Shown: positions 31,431 through 42,805 of the stretch, piece after piece
Layout of the letters: every line of letters begins with the position of its first letter
Numbering within the stretch: position 1 is the first letter of the stretch
Notes under the pieces: model-generated
Database searches by the model: none
The model's input: only the letters and a program-made list of their open reading frames with translations
What the model was told of the DNA's origin: nothing
Source: Onchidella celtica
Lineage: Eukaryota > Mollusca > Gastropoda > Systellommatophora > Onchidiidae
Assembly (NCBI GenBank): GCA_963931925.1
Contig: OZ007580.1
Span: 9,093,501 to 9,157,500 of the forward strand
Direction of reading: 5' to 3'
DNA length: 64,000 nt
Translations under genes and position numbers: made by a program

Positions 31431-33798
31431 TTTACAACAATCTGACTATTCAAAATCTGAGATTGGCAATTTTCGCCTGGGCACTAGAGGGTTAAAACCA
31501 TGAAACGTAATATAATGCAATTTTCTCAAAAGGCGCCGATATGGCGATGAAATAAACCAGTAGCTGGGCGACGATATGTCCATCGCCTTGCTTTCCTCAG
31601 GCGCTGATACTTTTGTTTTGTTTTCTCTGTTACCCTATATTATGTCACCGTCGTCTGGCTCATGGACAAAGGCAAAGATTTAACGTCATCCCCACCTGCA
31701 TTTGATTAAGCCGCCGTATCATCACCAGACAGCACACTACAAAGCCGTCATCCCACACACCTAGACACTGATCCATGCAGCCAGCGAGAACTTCCTACGA
31801 GCAGACTCGGGGCAAATCTTCCGCTAATCAACATCCATTTCCTCATGTTCTTGTAATTTCCTTTATATTCTCCCCTGCTTCCCTTGCCAACTTTCTGATC
31901 TAATTAATCTTCACGCCGTATTAATTATACACTTTTTTTGTTTGTTTGTCTGCCATGTATGTATTGAGATGCCAGATCTTAGTTGGCAACTCCACGATAA
32001 AAACAGAAGATAGAACTGCTGTTAACTAAAAGAGTTGATAATAAGGGAAGAACGTGCAAACGAGAGACAAAAGCAAGAGTCTGCGGTGGGTACGGGCACA
32101 AAGTGCTTACGACATGTACCAAATTCCTTCTTTTTGTTTTATGTTGTTCTTGTTTTGTCGTTGCTGCTGCTGCTGTTGTTGTTGTTGTTTTTTTCTTGGG
32201 GGGGGGGGGGGGGGGACTGAAGGACAAGAAGACTTCGATTTACACCATGTGTAAAAATATTTTACCATAAAACACAATAGAAATACCAACCGAAAAAAAA
32301 ATTATAAAAATGATCAAACCGTCTTTCTCAGTTCACTCTATCCCAGTTTAATCAGTTGTTTGTTTTTTGGGGTTTTTTTCCCCCGTTCTTCCTGGTGTAA
32401 AGCTTACTAATCTCGACGGTTTGTGGGCGATATCATTGGTTCTGTTAGTGCTACGATAAGCATCGAGCACCGAATGTGTGATATCAAGATTAAACACGGC
32501 ATCTATCGCTCTTTGAGGAAAAAAAAGAGGGTAGATATGAACTCTGACAAGAAAGAGTGTTAAACTAAAAGCCCTCGGTCATACACGGCCTGCACTAGGA
32601 TGCTTTTGAAAAAAAAACAAAAAAACTGGAAGCTCCCCATGCAACTAATAGGTGCTCTATTTTTTCTTTTCTTTTTTAACACCACAGGTAACCAACGTAC
32701 CTCCAGGGTTCGAATGAACCGGTAAGTATCGGGAAAATACCATTTGCCGATCAGAAAACGGAAAGGGTTTTGAAGAATTTGTCCCACAACCGGTTTTACT
32801 GTCTTGAAACCGGAAAGAGTTTAATGATCTTGTAAAAAAAAAAAGGTACACGAAGCGTTTCACGATGAAAATGCCCAGGTGAGCAGACACTACTCAGTCC
32901 AAAATAGATGACTACATATAGATCTAATTTTGTTCCAAATTAGTTGGCTACGACGGGTGTTGGTTTTCCTGGAACTAGGTTTTTTGTTGTTGTTTTTTGA
33001 CAAAGTGGTTGAATCTGGACAAATGGAGATAGCCAATCAGAAGACTGTTTATCAAAATTCCTTACGCCGCCACTGATCTCTGCTTTATGCGCGTCCACTC
33101 TCAAAGGTGAGTTGTCGGCAAATCTTTGTTGGTCGATAATCTGGCGTCTATGGACCTCAATTTCCAGATTGGCCCGCTCGTAAACGCAGGTAATTCCCTT
33201 GTTTATAGACCTTTTACTGTCGGTATATTGTTCGCCCTGAACTGACCGGAAGCTGGCCAATGTCTAAACGATGTTTTCCTGGCCTGCGGCTTATCATCCA
33301 ACAAAACAAAGGAGAAAAATATAATCCTGATTCCTGTTGCTTTTGAGCTAAACCATCAGAATAATATGTCAACAATTTGTCAGCAACCTTAAAGTACTGT
33401 CTAAGCTCATAAAATCTTTTTCACGGCACTAGAGAAAGGGGAAAAAAAACACAAAGAAAATCTTGCTATCCTTTGTCTTCGGAATTTCCATGTAATATTT
33501 GTTAAACCTGGCAATTATCCAGCTGAACAGTTGACAATTATGTCAGATTTTGAGTTTGATTAATAAAGAAAAGGAAAATATGCCGACAGTGAAGGTATCA
33601 GTATCAGTCAGAGCCACTGGACTTGTTTGCTTACAAAAGCAAAATCATCGGGTGCTGACGTAGTGAACTTGTGATCTTTCAAGTGAAACGTATATAATTT
33701 TTAAAAATTGTTTACAAGATGAGACAGAGTACATTTCGACGACTCGATTATTAAATTAAAACAGGCAAGCGAGAGTACTTCACTGTGAGCATTTCCAT
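31431..33798. other. Mostly unique stretch with (TTG)n/poly-G and one weak exon candidate
   Basis: A CTG/TTG run followed by poly-G lies at 32160-32216; frames crossing it are artefacts. The minus-strand frame 32940-33260 contains ERANLEIEVHRRQIIDQQRF, which has protein-like composition and a GTAAGG near 33065, but no family match and no clear acceptor. Nothing else recognised. Confidence 0.4.
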
Positions 33799-34801
33799 AA
33801 TAAAAGACCTGAAAACATATGTGATACTTTTGGAACATCGAATACAAAGAATTTTTGGGTTTCAATAAACACATGTTTCTTCAAAATTTAATAAAAGACC
33901 TGAAAACATAATGTGATACTGTTGGAACATCGAATACAAAGAACTTTTGGGTTTCAATAAACACATGTTTCTTCAAAATTTAATAAAAGACCTGAAAACA
34001 TATTTGATACTTTTGGAACATCGAATACAAAGAACTTTTGGGTTTCAATAAACACGTGTTTCTTCAAAATTTAATAAAAGACCTGAAAACATATGTGATA
34101 CTTTTGGAACATCGAATACAAAGAACTTTTGGGTTTCAATAAACACGTGTTTCTTCAAAATTTAATAAAAGACCTGAAAACATATGTGATATTTTTGGAA
34201 CATCGAATACAAAGAACTTTTGGGTTTCAATAAACACGTGTTTCTTCAAAATTTAATAAAAGACCTGAAAACATATGTGATACTTTTGGAACATCGAATA
34301 CAAAGAACTTTTGGGTTTCAATAAACACATGTTTCTTCAAAATTTAATAAAAGACCTGAAAACATATGTGATACTTTTGGAACATCGAATACAAAGAACT
34401 TTTGGGTTTCAATAAACACGTGTTTCTTCAAAATTTAATAAAAGACCTGAAAACATATGTGATACTTTTGGAACATCGAATACAAAGACCTTTTGGGTTT
34501 CAATAAACACGTGTTTCTTCAAAATTTAATAAAAGACCTGAAAACATATGTGATACTTTTGGAACATCGAATACAAAGAACGTTTGGGTTTCAATAAACA
34601 CACGTTTCTTCAAAATTTAACAAAAGACCTGAAAACATATGTGATACTTTTGGAACATCGAATACAAAGAACTTTTGGGTTTCAATAAACACACGTTTCT
34701 TCAAAATTTAATAAAAGACCGGAAAACATATGTCATACTTTTGGCACATCGAATACAAAGAACTTTTGGGTTTCAATAAACGCATGTTTCTTCAACATTT
34801 A
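33799..34801. repeat. 91-bp tandem array, 11 copies
   Basis: Eleven head-to-tail units of 91 bp (one of 92), very highly similar. Each runs AATAAAAGACCTGAAAACAT, GTGATACTTTTGGAACATCG, AATACAAAGAACTTTTGGG, TTTCAATAAACACGTGTTTC. Most carry the palindrome AAACACGTGTTT (an E-box CACGTG); others have CACATG or CACACG. No long frame. High identity implies recent expansion. Confidence 0.97.
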
Positions 34802-34889
34802 ATGACTGCGGCATACATTGGATTCGCCAGATTACCTCCCACCTGGAAACTGACCATGCATGTTTTATTGCATGTGTGAGTTTCACGCA

Positions 34890-35215
34890 TACCCGAAGAA
34901 GGCACTGCGCCTGAGGGTCCCTGAACGAATTGTTTTCTGACGCGGACCCCCAGCGAGCGCACCCTGTCATTTCTGAAGAAGGCCGACATCCACACGTCGA
35001 TTTGACAGATTTTGACTCTATTTACAAAATTCATATTTACAGACAGACATATTTTACTGTGCGGACCTTTTCCCGTCAGATTTTTAATTTCACATTCATT
35101 GTATTTAATTCCAAAAAGTCTGAATGACTAAAAAATCAACCAAAAGTAAGATAACCAAGAAACCGTGAAGGGCGCAGAGTGGCCGTCCTTGTGCCGACGC
35201 GCCGTTAACCCTCTT
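34890..35215 (+). mobile_element. Penelope-like/hammerhead-type repeat, copy 2
   Basis: Contains CATTTCTGAAGAAGGCCGAC followed by ACGTCGATTTGACAGATTTT and TTTACAAAATTCATATTTAC. It ends CCGTGAAGGGCGCAGAGTGG and GACGCGCCGTTAACC. CTGAAGA-GGCC-GAC... is what remains of a hammerhead-like CTGANGA/stem II motif; the GAAA box is not intact. Penelope-like elements are known to carry hammerhead ribozymes in their terminal repeats. No reverse transcriptase was found nearby, so this would be a terminal-repeat-only copy. Confidence 0.45.
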
Positions 35216-35589
35216 GGCCCCATAAGGTATCACCACTGATACACAAACATTTATTACTCCGTTGCAGTTCCCACAAGAGTTAACTATTGTTATTGTGTTT
35301 TCTACATCATACACAATAAATCAGTTCAGTGATAATGAAAAAAAACCTTGATTATATGATAAGAACAAAATTCTCACGAAATTAGAATTCGTTCACAAGC
35401 ACAAATAAGGGCGGTGCCTAGAGGGTTAAACCCAAATTCAAACTCAAACTTTCCACATCAGGATTCCGGATTATTAAAAGTAGACATATTCATTCTGTTT
35501 AGATTCCATACATTTCCTATTCAAATCTTTTATTGTTCGATTGTTTTATCTGTTCGATTCCCCATTTTTTCCTTTAGTTTTTTTCCTTT

Positions 35590-35625
35590 TTTTTTCCCTT
35601 GAGGAAGGCGGTTGCCGAAATATCG
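35590..35625 (+). other. Hammerhead-like core motif (tentative)
   Basis: CCCTTGAGGAAGGCGGTTGC followed by CGAAATATCGACC. GGC-GGTT-GCC can form stem II between a TTGAGGA-type box and GAAA, as in Penelope-associated hammerheads. The first box departs from CTGANGA, so activity is doubtful. Confidence 0.3.
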
Positions 35626-36163
35626 ACCATTTTCTGTCTTCTCTTTTAGTTTGCGTTTCATTGTATCGTTTGAGTTTTATTTCTTACGCGAGGCTTTGCT
35701 ACATACTACTTTTTTCTTTTTGCCCAATTTTGGCACGGCTTACAGCCTTGCTGCGACCCTACAGTTTTTGTTTTTTTTTAAATAAAATTCCGGATTCAAT
35801 GTCAGGGGGGCGTTCCTGTGACGGGAGAAGCAGGGAAGAAGGGGGAGGAGGAGGAGGGGGGCACACTTGGCCTTCAAGTAAGGAGTTCCAGCATGAACGC
35901 CTGAGATACCAGGCATTTTTCCAGCTTCGCCCATTACCACAAGATTCCCCCTTGGGATTCGCTCACCCACCGGTTCATGCACTCACTCACATTGTAAATT
36001 AAAAGGTTCTCATTATGAAGCCCACTTCACGATTTACAAGCACGAGCTGATAAGAGACTCTACTCAATAATGTATACTCACCAGAGAAAACCTATTACCA
36101 TGGGGCCTCAAGCACGCCATAATACAACCACTTCCTCCTGCTGGCAAATATTTCCTACGCATT

Positions 36164-36250
36164 ATATATATATATATATATCAGGGGTTTTCAGCTTCTT
36201 CGTTCCGTGCACCGCTGACAACTTTTTCGAACGTGAATCTACCCACACAT
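36164..36250 (+). mobile_element. (TA)n followed by hAT-like left end
   Basis: A TA run (36164-36181) is followed by CAGGGGTTTTCAGCTTCTTC...GTGCACCGCTGACAACTTTT, which resembles hAT left termini. No right end was found. Confidence 0.35.
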
Positions 36251-36486
36251 ACAAAAACAAACACACATACATGCATACATACTACACACAAACACACACC
36301 GACATATCAAATTTGTTTATTTCCATTAAATATATATATGTCAAATGTACCCGTACAATATCTTATTGGAAAAACAATACTTCACATTGTACAGAAGCGG
36401 AAATACATGCTATGGTCCCTTTCATTCTTGCCCGCCAAATCTCCTTCTGTGGTAAAATATTAGAATGAATACAATATCGTTTCACT

Positions 36487-37122
36487 TTATGCTAGACTAC
36501 CTCTGTCGTACTTCCTTGCTCTCAGCTTCCATACATTAAAAGAGCCTATGCCACTGCTAACACTGCAGTATTTACCTATAAATTTTGCTTCGATGTTACT
36601 GAGGCCAAGTTTACATAGTCCACTTTTTATTCTCTTGTGGACGTGACCTAATGAACCAAAGATCAAAAGAATTATTTCATAGTGGTATCCTAGTGAAATA
36701 ATTTCCAGACACAAGGGATAGTATTTATTAAATTTTGACTGATAGCACCTGTCAATGAAGGCATCGAATGGAATAGATATTTCAAAAAGTTTTACCGCCT
36801 TATTAACTGGGTCTATTACTGTGATGTCCGGGTCTGGTTTGTGAGTGGTTGAAGGATGTGTTACCCAAGGTGTTCTCGGGTGTTTCTAGACTGAAAAATT
36901 GCTGGCGTGAGTGGCTTGCCCATAAGGACAATTTTATTGTTGACAGTTTTCTTTAATTTTGTTTGTTATAAAGTTAACAATTCTGTTGTGTCGCTTCTGA
37001 TACATGGTCTTGAATTTTGTGCATCCATTTATGTGAGGCAGTTTCTGTGGGATGGTTACAAAGTTTACATTTTTTGGAATACACATTAGAATACACATAC
37101 ATACATAAGTACGTACGTGCAT
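36487..37122 (-). pseudogene. R2/NeSL-type LINE ORF, C-terminal CCHC + restriction-like endonuclease region
   Basis: One minus-strand frame, starting near 37122, is open except for two in-frame stops (TAA and TAG, about 36935 and 36890). It begins with a degenerate zinc-knuckle (CIPKNV...LPHINGC). RHNRIVNFI follows, then HKPDPDITVID, then KLFEISIPFD and KFNKYYPLCLEII. The order Cys/His knuckle, RHN, (K)PD, E-x-I and K...Y is that of the restriction-like endonuclease domain downstream of reverse transcriptase in R2, NeSL, HERO and related LINEs. The C-terminus GSFNVWKLRARK is intact to a natural stop. RT is absent (5' truncation). Family membership is inferred from motif order. Confidence 0.65.
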
Positions 37123-38560
37123 ATGTCAAACAGATATAAAGACATCAAAAGACTGGAAAAGAAGAAACGAACAGGTCCTGGAGCAGTTAAGACAACAACG
37201 ATCTGCGACCATCTCAGCATCTGGCACTTGGAAATGAGGTCAGAGAAACATGTTGTACCAAAGTGCTGGAACCTGTAGGTACCCCCTTCCGAATCCCATT
37301 AATGTTTTGGTGATTAGCTTCACCATCAATGCTTCCCACCAGTTTACCATTATACCATCAGGAGAATGCTGGGTCACTCTGGGTCGGCACTCATTAACGA
37401 GTACAAACACTTACAGGCCTGGTGATTTACAAATCATTACAACTCGTGCGTACGGAAAATTATCGCAAGCAGACGAAATCGTTTTCCCTGATAAATGGAA
37501 TGTCAACTAAACCATCAACATCCTTCAACAGTTTATGGATAGTTTTCTTTTCTTCTTTTCACAACAGAATTAAATCTAGAAATCGAAAACTTACACAAAA
37601 TGCCCAAGTCGTGTCCTTGAGATGATGTTTAGAGTGTCAAAATTCATACGAACTACATAATATGCAATTAACATAACCATGAAATCATTTTTCTTTTTTC
37701 ATGTTACGACCATTTATCTTTCTGGACTAGTAAAAGGCATGAAATTAATCTTCATAATAATATTCAAAGCTATCAGACAATGGACAGACTCCACCCACGC
37801 GTTTCATAATCAAAATCTACTGCTGTTCCATGAGAAGTGTTGAGAATCCTGAAGAGCTACAGAACGCTGGCCCTATAAAAACGAATGAGCTGATGACGTA
37901 ATTATGAATGAACGAGACCACTGAAACTAGTGAAGCAAGCATGAGCGAGCAAAATTTAATGTGACAAGCTTTTTTTTGGGGGGGGGGGGGGGGTTCAGTG
38001 GTGAAGCTCATTCTCGCGTCATCAACTCGCACGTTTATACTACCAGTATGTTATCGCTAGACAGCTAGCTCTTCCTCTCACCCCCCCCCCGGCCCCCCTC
38101 GCGCTGCGGGGGAAACAAATGAAAGCTGTCAATAATTAATGACTGAAAATGGCAGTTGTCGATGACAGCATTCAAATAGTTGGGTTTTCCTGCAGCGGCG
38201 GTTGCTAATTCCCACTGATAAATAAATCATCTCGGTACCGACTCGTTCGCTGCATGAACGGCCACGAGAGAGAATATATGCTAAAGAACAAAGGGCTCTT
38301 TCCACGGCAAAACTCTCGAATTCAATCCAAAAACAAATAAACTCTGCGCAATGGATGATGTCGTAAACTAGGTGTGGTTCAAACTGGTCACTGTTGTTCA
38401 TATGGGGTGGTGGTGGTTTGTACTTGTTGTTTTGCTGACATTTTTTCATGCTGCCGATGTGGATGTAATGGCCATGCTCTTTGAAGCTGTTTACAAATAG
38501 TTCTTGTTTGACGGGGAAAGTTACCAACATGGCTATTTTCACGTTTTAAAGAAGTCTGAA
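37123..38560. other. Unique stretch without recognisable gene
   Basis: Poly-G at 37978-37993 and poly-C at about 38081-38091 are the only notable structures. Frames at 37250-37625 and 38129-38542 have no domain signature. Confidence 0.4.
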
Positions 38561-38719
38561 GCCGGGTTTTCATGTGTACGGAAACGGAAACGGCAACAGA
38601 AAAGTCAAAAAACCCGTCAAGTGGTGAAAAAGAAACGCTATTTCCGTAGACATGGAAACGCTCTTTCTCTTTACTACTCGATGAATTTTTGACATTTCCG
38701 TACACACGAAAACCCAGCT
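38561..38719. mobile_element. Palindromic MITE (foldback), best copy
   Basis: 159 bp, almost entirely inverted-repeat. The left part has GGGTTTTCATGTGTACGGAAA, then GTCAAAAAACCCGTCAAGTGG, then AAACGCTATTTCCGTAGACA. The right part is the complement of the same series, ending TTTCCGTACACACGAAAACC then CAGC. A diverged copy lies at 4092-4288. No coding; superfamily not assigned. Confidence 0.85.
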
Positions 38720-38799
38720 AAAGCTCCTACCAATACCTGCTTTTCAATCTTTTGCTATGTCGCTATAATTAAATGGGCATCTTAAAAATGTTCTGAAAT

Positions 38800-39745
38800 T
38801 TTTAACGCAGTTCTGTATGCGTAGTTTCTCTATCTAGCATTATAATCATAATAATATACTATCATGAAAATGGCTTTACTCTCTGTTCTGCTAGTCAGTC
38901 TCCTTGAAGACAGTTCTGTTGCGCTGTTTCTCTATCTAGCATTATAATCATAATAATATACTATCATGAAAATGGCTTTACTCTCTGTCCTGCTAGTCGG
39001 TCTCCTTGCAGACAGTTCTGTATGCGTAGTTTCTCTATCTAGCAGTATAAACATAATAATATACTATCATGAAAATGGCTTTACTCTCTGTTCTGTAGTC
39101 AGTCTCCTTGCAGACAGTTCTGTATGCGTAGTTTCTCTATACAGCATTATAAACATAATAATATACTATCATGAAAATGGCTTTACTCTCTGTTCTGCTA
39201 GCCAGTCTCCTTGAATGTAATTTTTAACGCATTTTTGTATGTGTAGTTTCTCTATCTAGCATTATAAACATAATAATATACTATCATGAAAATGGCTTTA
39301 CTCTCTGTCCTGCTAGTTAGTCTCCTTGAAGGCAGTTCTGTATGCGTAGTTTCTCTATCTAGCATTATAATCATAATAATATACCATCATGAAAATGGCT
39401 TTACTCTCTGTCCTGCTAGTCAGTCTCCTTGAATGTAGTTCTGTGTGCGTAGTTTCTCTATCTAGCATTATAATCATAATAATATACCATCATGAAAATG
39501 GCTTTACTCTCTGTCCTGCTAGTCAGTCTCCTTGAATGTAGTTCTGTATGTGTAGTTTCTCTATCTAGCATTATAATCATAATAATATATTATCATGAAA
39601 ATGGCTTTACTCTCTGTTCTGTAGTTAGTCTCCTTGAAGACAGTTCTGTATGCGTAGTTTCTCTATCTAGCATTATAATCATAATAATATACCATCATGA
39701 AAATGGCTTTACTCTCTGTTCTGCTTGCCAATCTCCTGTCAACGA
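38800..39745 (+). repeat. 103-bp tandem array, 9 copies
   Basis: ATGAAAATGGCTTTACTCTC recurs at 38864, 38966, 39069, 39171, 39286, 39389, 39492, 39595 and 39697 (spacing mostly 102-103 bp, one 115). Each unit translates as MKMALLSVLLVSLL-(E/A)-x-SS, which looks like a secretory signal peptide, preceded by an AT-rich ATAATCATAATAATATA block. At 103 bp the frame is lost between most units; 102-bp variants keep it for a pair of units. The last unit continues into a 147-codon frame (39492-39935) with a Cys-containing tail that I do not recognise. Confidence 0.93.
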
Positions 39746-40700
39746 TACTTATCATGAAACAGGCAATCAGAGCAAAGCGTTAAGGAAGTGTAACGCCCCG
39801 AACAGTTCAGTTACCGACGTTACGTATTTTGAGTCTTTTACAAGCAGACCGTGTTGTCTCACTCCATGCGGACCACAGAATAGAAATACTTCCAGAAGCC
39901 ACAGAAGGCAGGAATACGCCATCAATTTTGACTAGCCTGCGCCATTTTTGGAAGAGATCTTTATTGTTCGTAACTAGGCATGAGCGCAACGATGTTTTTT
40001 ATGTAACATCACAGAATATGTACCTAGATAGATCTCACTTCCGCCAAATCGCGAAACTATGTCATGGCGGTAACAAGAATTGAAAGACGCTATCTTCACC
40101 AAAGACAGTGTGCTTATCTGTTTACTGTGGTTTGTTCATACTTTTGGGTTGATTGAAACTATTTAGAGCCGTTTATAAGTTCTTACTCCCTGTGAAAATG
40201 CACAAACGGATTTTGTTTACCGCCGATCAAGTCAAGTGAAGTTGCATTTCATCCAAAATGGCGGTGCGCATACTTGCTGTAGTCACGAAAAGTGGGCTTA
40301 TTTCGCTTCTGGTAGTTCTCTATTTTGTGACGCCGACAGGTCTCATTATGACTGAATTTTATTTTTAAAAACGGACAACATGGAAAGACTTGGCAAAGTG
40401 TTTCTCATCTTGTGACAGTAACGAAAACCAGACATCTATAAATTATAATTCACCCAACAAATATTTAGCGCATGCCATATGACTCACACACATGAACAGC
40501 AGTCAACACGTCACAATTTCGGCCAAAGCCATTTCAGAAATTAATTCTTTCAATAAATGTCATGGAGAAACAAATAATTATCCACATCGCTGTTAGTGTT
40601 TGGGAAAAAAATATTTCCGACCATCACAGACTAACTTTCAATATTTTTTTTTTTAGACTCTTTGGCAGGTATTACCCAAAAAACCTGACAACTATGTTGA
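39746..40700. other. Unique stretch; short frame at 40258
   Basis: ATGGCGGTGCGC at 40258 opens a 36-codon frame with a hydrophobic stretch (LISLLVVLYFVTP) and an AAAATGGCGG start context. No consensus donor ends it and no continuation is known. Treated as unconfirmed. Confidence 0.3.
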
Positions 40701-40929
40701 AACTACTGCGTCCCTGGTGACAGTTTTACAGCTACAGGTAAACCAGAGTGAAAGGTAAACGAGAACTGCCTGTCACGGAGAACAAGACCGAAAAAAAAAA
40801 TGTGGTTTACGAGTGTTTGAAAATGTATTGGAGTAAAGGCTTGAGGCACATGAGGGATGATAAAAACGAAAGATGAACGAAACCAGGTAGATCTATAAAG
40901 AATTGAAATGGATGGGGTCAACGAGAGAG

Positions 40930-41078
40930 GGGGGAAAGATACAGAGAGAGAGAGAGAGAGAGAGACACACACACACACACACAGACAGAAAGAGAGAGCT
41001 TGAGGCACATGAGGGGTAATAAAAACGAAAGATGAACGAAACCAGGTAGATCTATAAAGAATTGAAATGGATGGGGTC

Positions 41079-41145
<67 letters not shown>

Positions 41146-41375
41146 CAGACAGACAGACAGCAGAAGAAGAAGAGAGGGAGAGGAGACGGATAGGGGGAGA
41201 GATACAGAGACTGAGAGAGACACACAGAGACAGACAGACAGAGAGAGACAGAGTGAGACACACAGAAAGACAGACAGACAGACAGACACAGAGACAGGAC
41301 AGAGAGAGACAAGAGAGAGAGAGACAAACGCACAGAGACAGGGACGGGAGGAGGAGAAAGAGAGAGTGATGGGGA
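40930..41375. repeat. (GA)n and GACA-rich simple repeat, partly duplicated
   Basis: Two GA blocks (about 40941-40965 and 41082-41143) sit in a locally duplicated ~120-bp segment: CATGAGGG, ATAAAAACGAAAGATGAACG and ATTGAAATGGATGGGGTCAA both occur at about 40850 and 41010. A GAGACAGACA-rich tail runs to about 41375. The 279-aa and 173-aa Leu/Ser frames on the minus strand are artefacts. Confidence 0.93.
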
Positions 41376-41430
41376 TGACAATAAAAATGAATGGGCGAGG
41401 CTAAAAAGTACACAAAAATTGTGCCCGGGT

Positions 41431-41512
41431 GGGGGGGGGGGAGGAGAGACGAAACGAGAACGTGCAATGGACAAGACGGAGGGGCGGAGTGGGTATGGGG
41501 GGGGGTGGGGGG
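41431..41512. repeat. Poly-G tracts
   Basis: G blocks at about 41431-41441 and 41498-41512, separated by purine-rich sequence. Confidence 0.9.
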
Positions 41513-41774
41513 GGATAAAATGCAATGGGAAGAAGCAGACAATATGCCACATGACGTATGTCTGTAAAGGCAAGGAGGGAATGTTTTGTTTGCGTTCTTA
41601 AAATATGGAAAACACTATGTTTAATACAAGAACAGACTGTGAAAATGCTGCTGATATTGTATTTTAGTGATAAAGCAAAGGAGGTGGGTAAATGCCCAAG
41701 GGCGATGTCGTAAAACGGGAGATGACTGGATGAAACTTGAAAAGAAAAGTATGACATAAATGCAAAAAAAAGAC

Positions 41775-42052
41775 GGCTGTTACTTGTGCGTAGGCACCCC
41801 AAGCGTTTTCCGCATACGTGCCTGTCCTAACCCCGTCCTTATCTTCAACCCTTAATCTTATGAAATCCCAAACCCTGCCCCATACCCTTTCAATAAAAAA
41901 AAAACAGGGAGGAAACCAAAAAGAAAATCTGAAAGAATAATTAAGGCTGATGTTAGGAGTATTTCGGGAGGAGCTCTGTGGCTCTGGGGCCTTTAAAATA
42001 CGTACCTTTAGCGCAAAAAAACTTGGGGGACGTACGTACTTGTAACAACAGT
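41775..42052 (+). mobile_element. MULE-like MITE, copy 4
   Basis: Ends GGCTGTTACTTGTGCGTAGG and GACGTACGTACTTGTAACAA. The core is CCTGTCCTAACCCCGTCC then CTTATCTTCAACCCTTAATC, with GGGAGGAGCTCTGTGGCTCT to the right. Flanks are A-rich (CAAAAAAAA-like on both sides), so the duplication cannot be read with certainty. Confidence 0.82.
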
Positions 42053-42541
42053 ACAAAAAAAAAAAAAAAGGTCATAGCCCACGCAATAATAGGAAGCTAA
42101 TTTCCGCCTGTACTACAGGTTTTCATTCACACGCCCCCTTGAAGGTATACAGTCATGTCTATCTCTGAGGTTCACGTGTTTTTCGGCTGTATGGTTGGCC
42201 GTGCTGCTGGCGATTGTAGGGATGACGCCAGTCTCGTCAGTAGTCAGTGCCTTTTATATTACTGTGATCTTCATCGATTCCATGACTAGTGAACTACCGT
42301 ACTTTCATTTCGAGAATGAGGAGCGAACTGTATCACTTCTGTTGCGGATTAACGGTATCCGTCAGATAATTTTGTATTTTTCGTATTTTTGTATTTGTAT
42401 AATTCTTTCATCCCATTTTGGGAAATTTGCCGTAGTGTCATTGCGTCCCAGTTCCCACTGGAGCAGACACGTCGTCGCCACAGTGCAGTGCCGGTCGGCG
42501 GTCTTTTTTTGGGGGGGGGGGGAGGGATGGGGCGAGAGGAG

Positions 42542-42805
42542 GGATAAGTTTTTTTTTAATAATTTTGCTCGGGCATCAGCCTGCTCTTCTCGATTTTCAA
42601 TTGCCAAGGGATCTTTAACTGCGCCCTCCCAGTTTTTCGTCCTTATCCGAGAAGACTAGGTGCTCGATCCTACCTACCACTGGATCAGCGACAGGGAAAT
42701 ATGTCAAAAAATCCAAAAATTCCAACATGCCTGCACCGACCGGGATTCGAACTCAGTACCTTCGGCATGAGAGGCGAGCACCTTGCCCCTAGCCCAAGGT
42801 GTCCT
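42542..42805 (-). mobile_element. tRNA-derived SINE, copy 5 (3'-truncated relative to others)
   Basis: On the minus strand: A-box-like TAGGGGCAAGGTGCTCGCC, B-box GAGTTCGAATCCCGG, body TAGTCTTCTCGGATAAGGACG and GAGCAGGCTG. It ends at a poly-A/poly-C boundary (complement of 42506-42560) instead of the usual AAATAAAGACCT tail. Confidence 0.88.

Noticed and set aside
33799-34801. CRISPR-like regular array
   Set aside because: Units are contiguous 91-bp tandem repeats without unique spacers, in eukaryotic DNA.
40703-41802. 279-aa, 173-aa and 133-aa minus-strand frames rich in Leu/Ser/Cys
   Set aside because: Generated by GA/GACA repeats and poly-G runs; no domain.
42730-42800. tRNA gene with good B box
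   Set aside because: It is the head of a SINE; the cloverleaf arms do not close.
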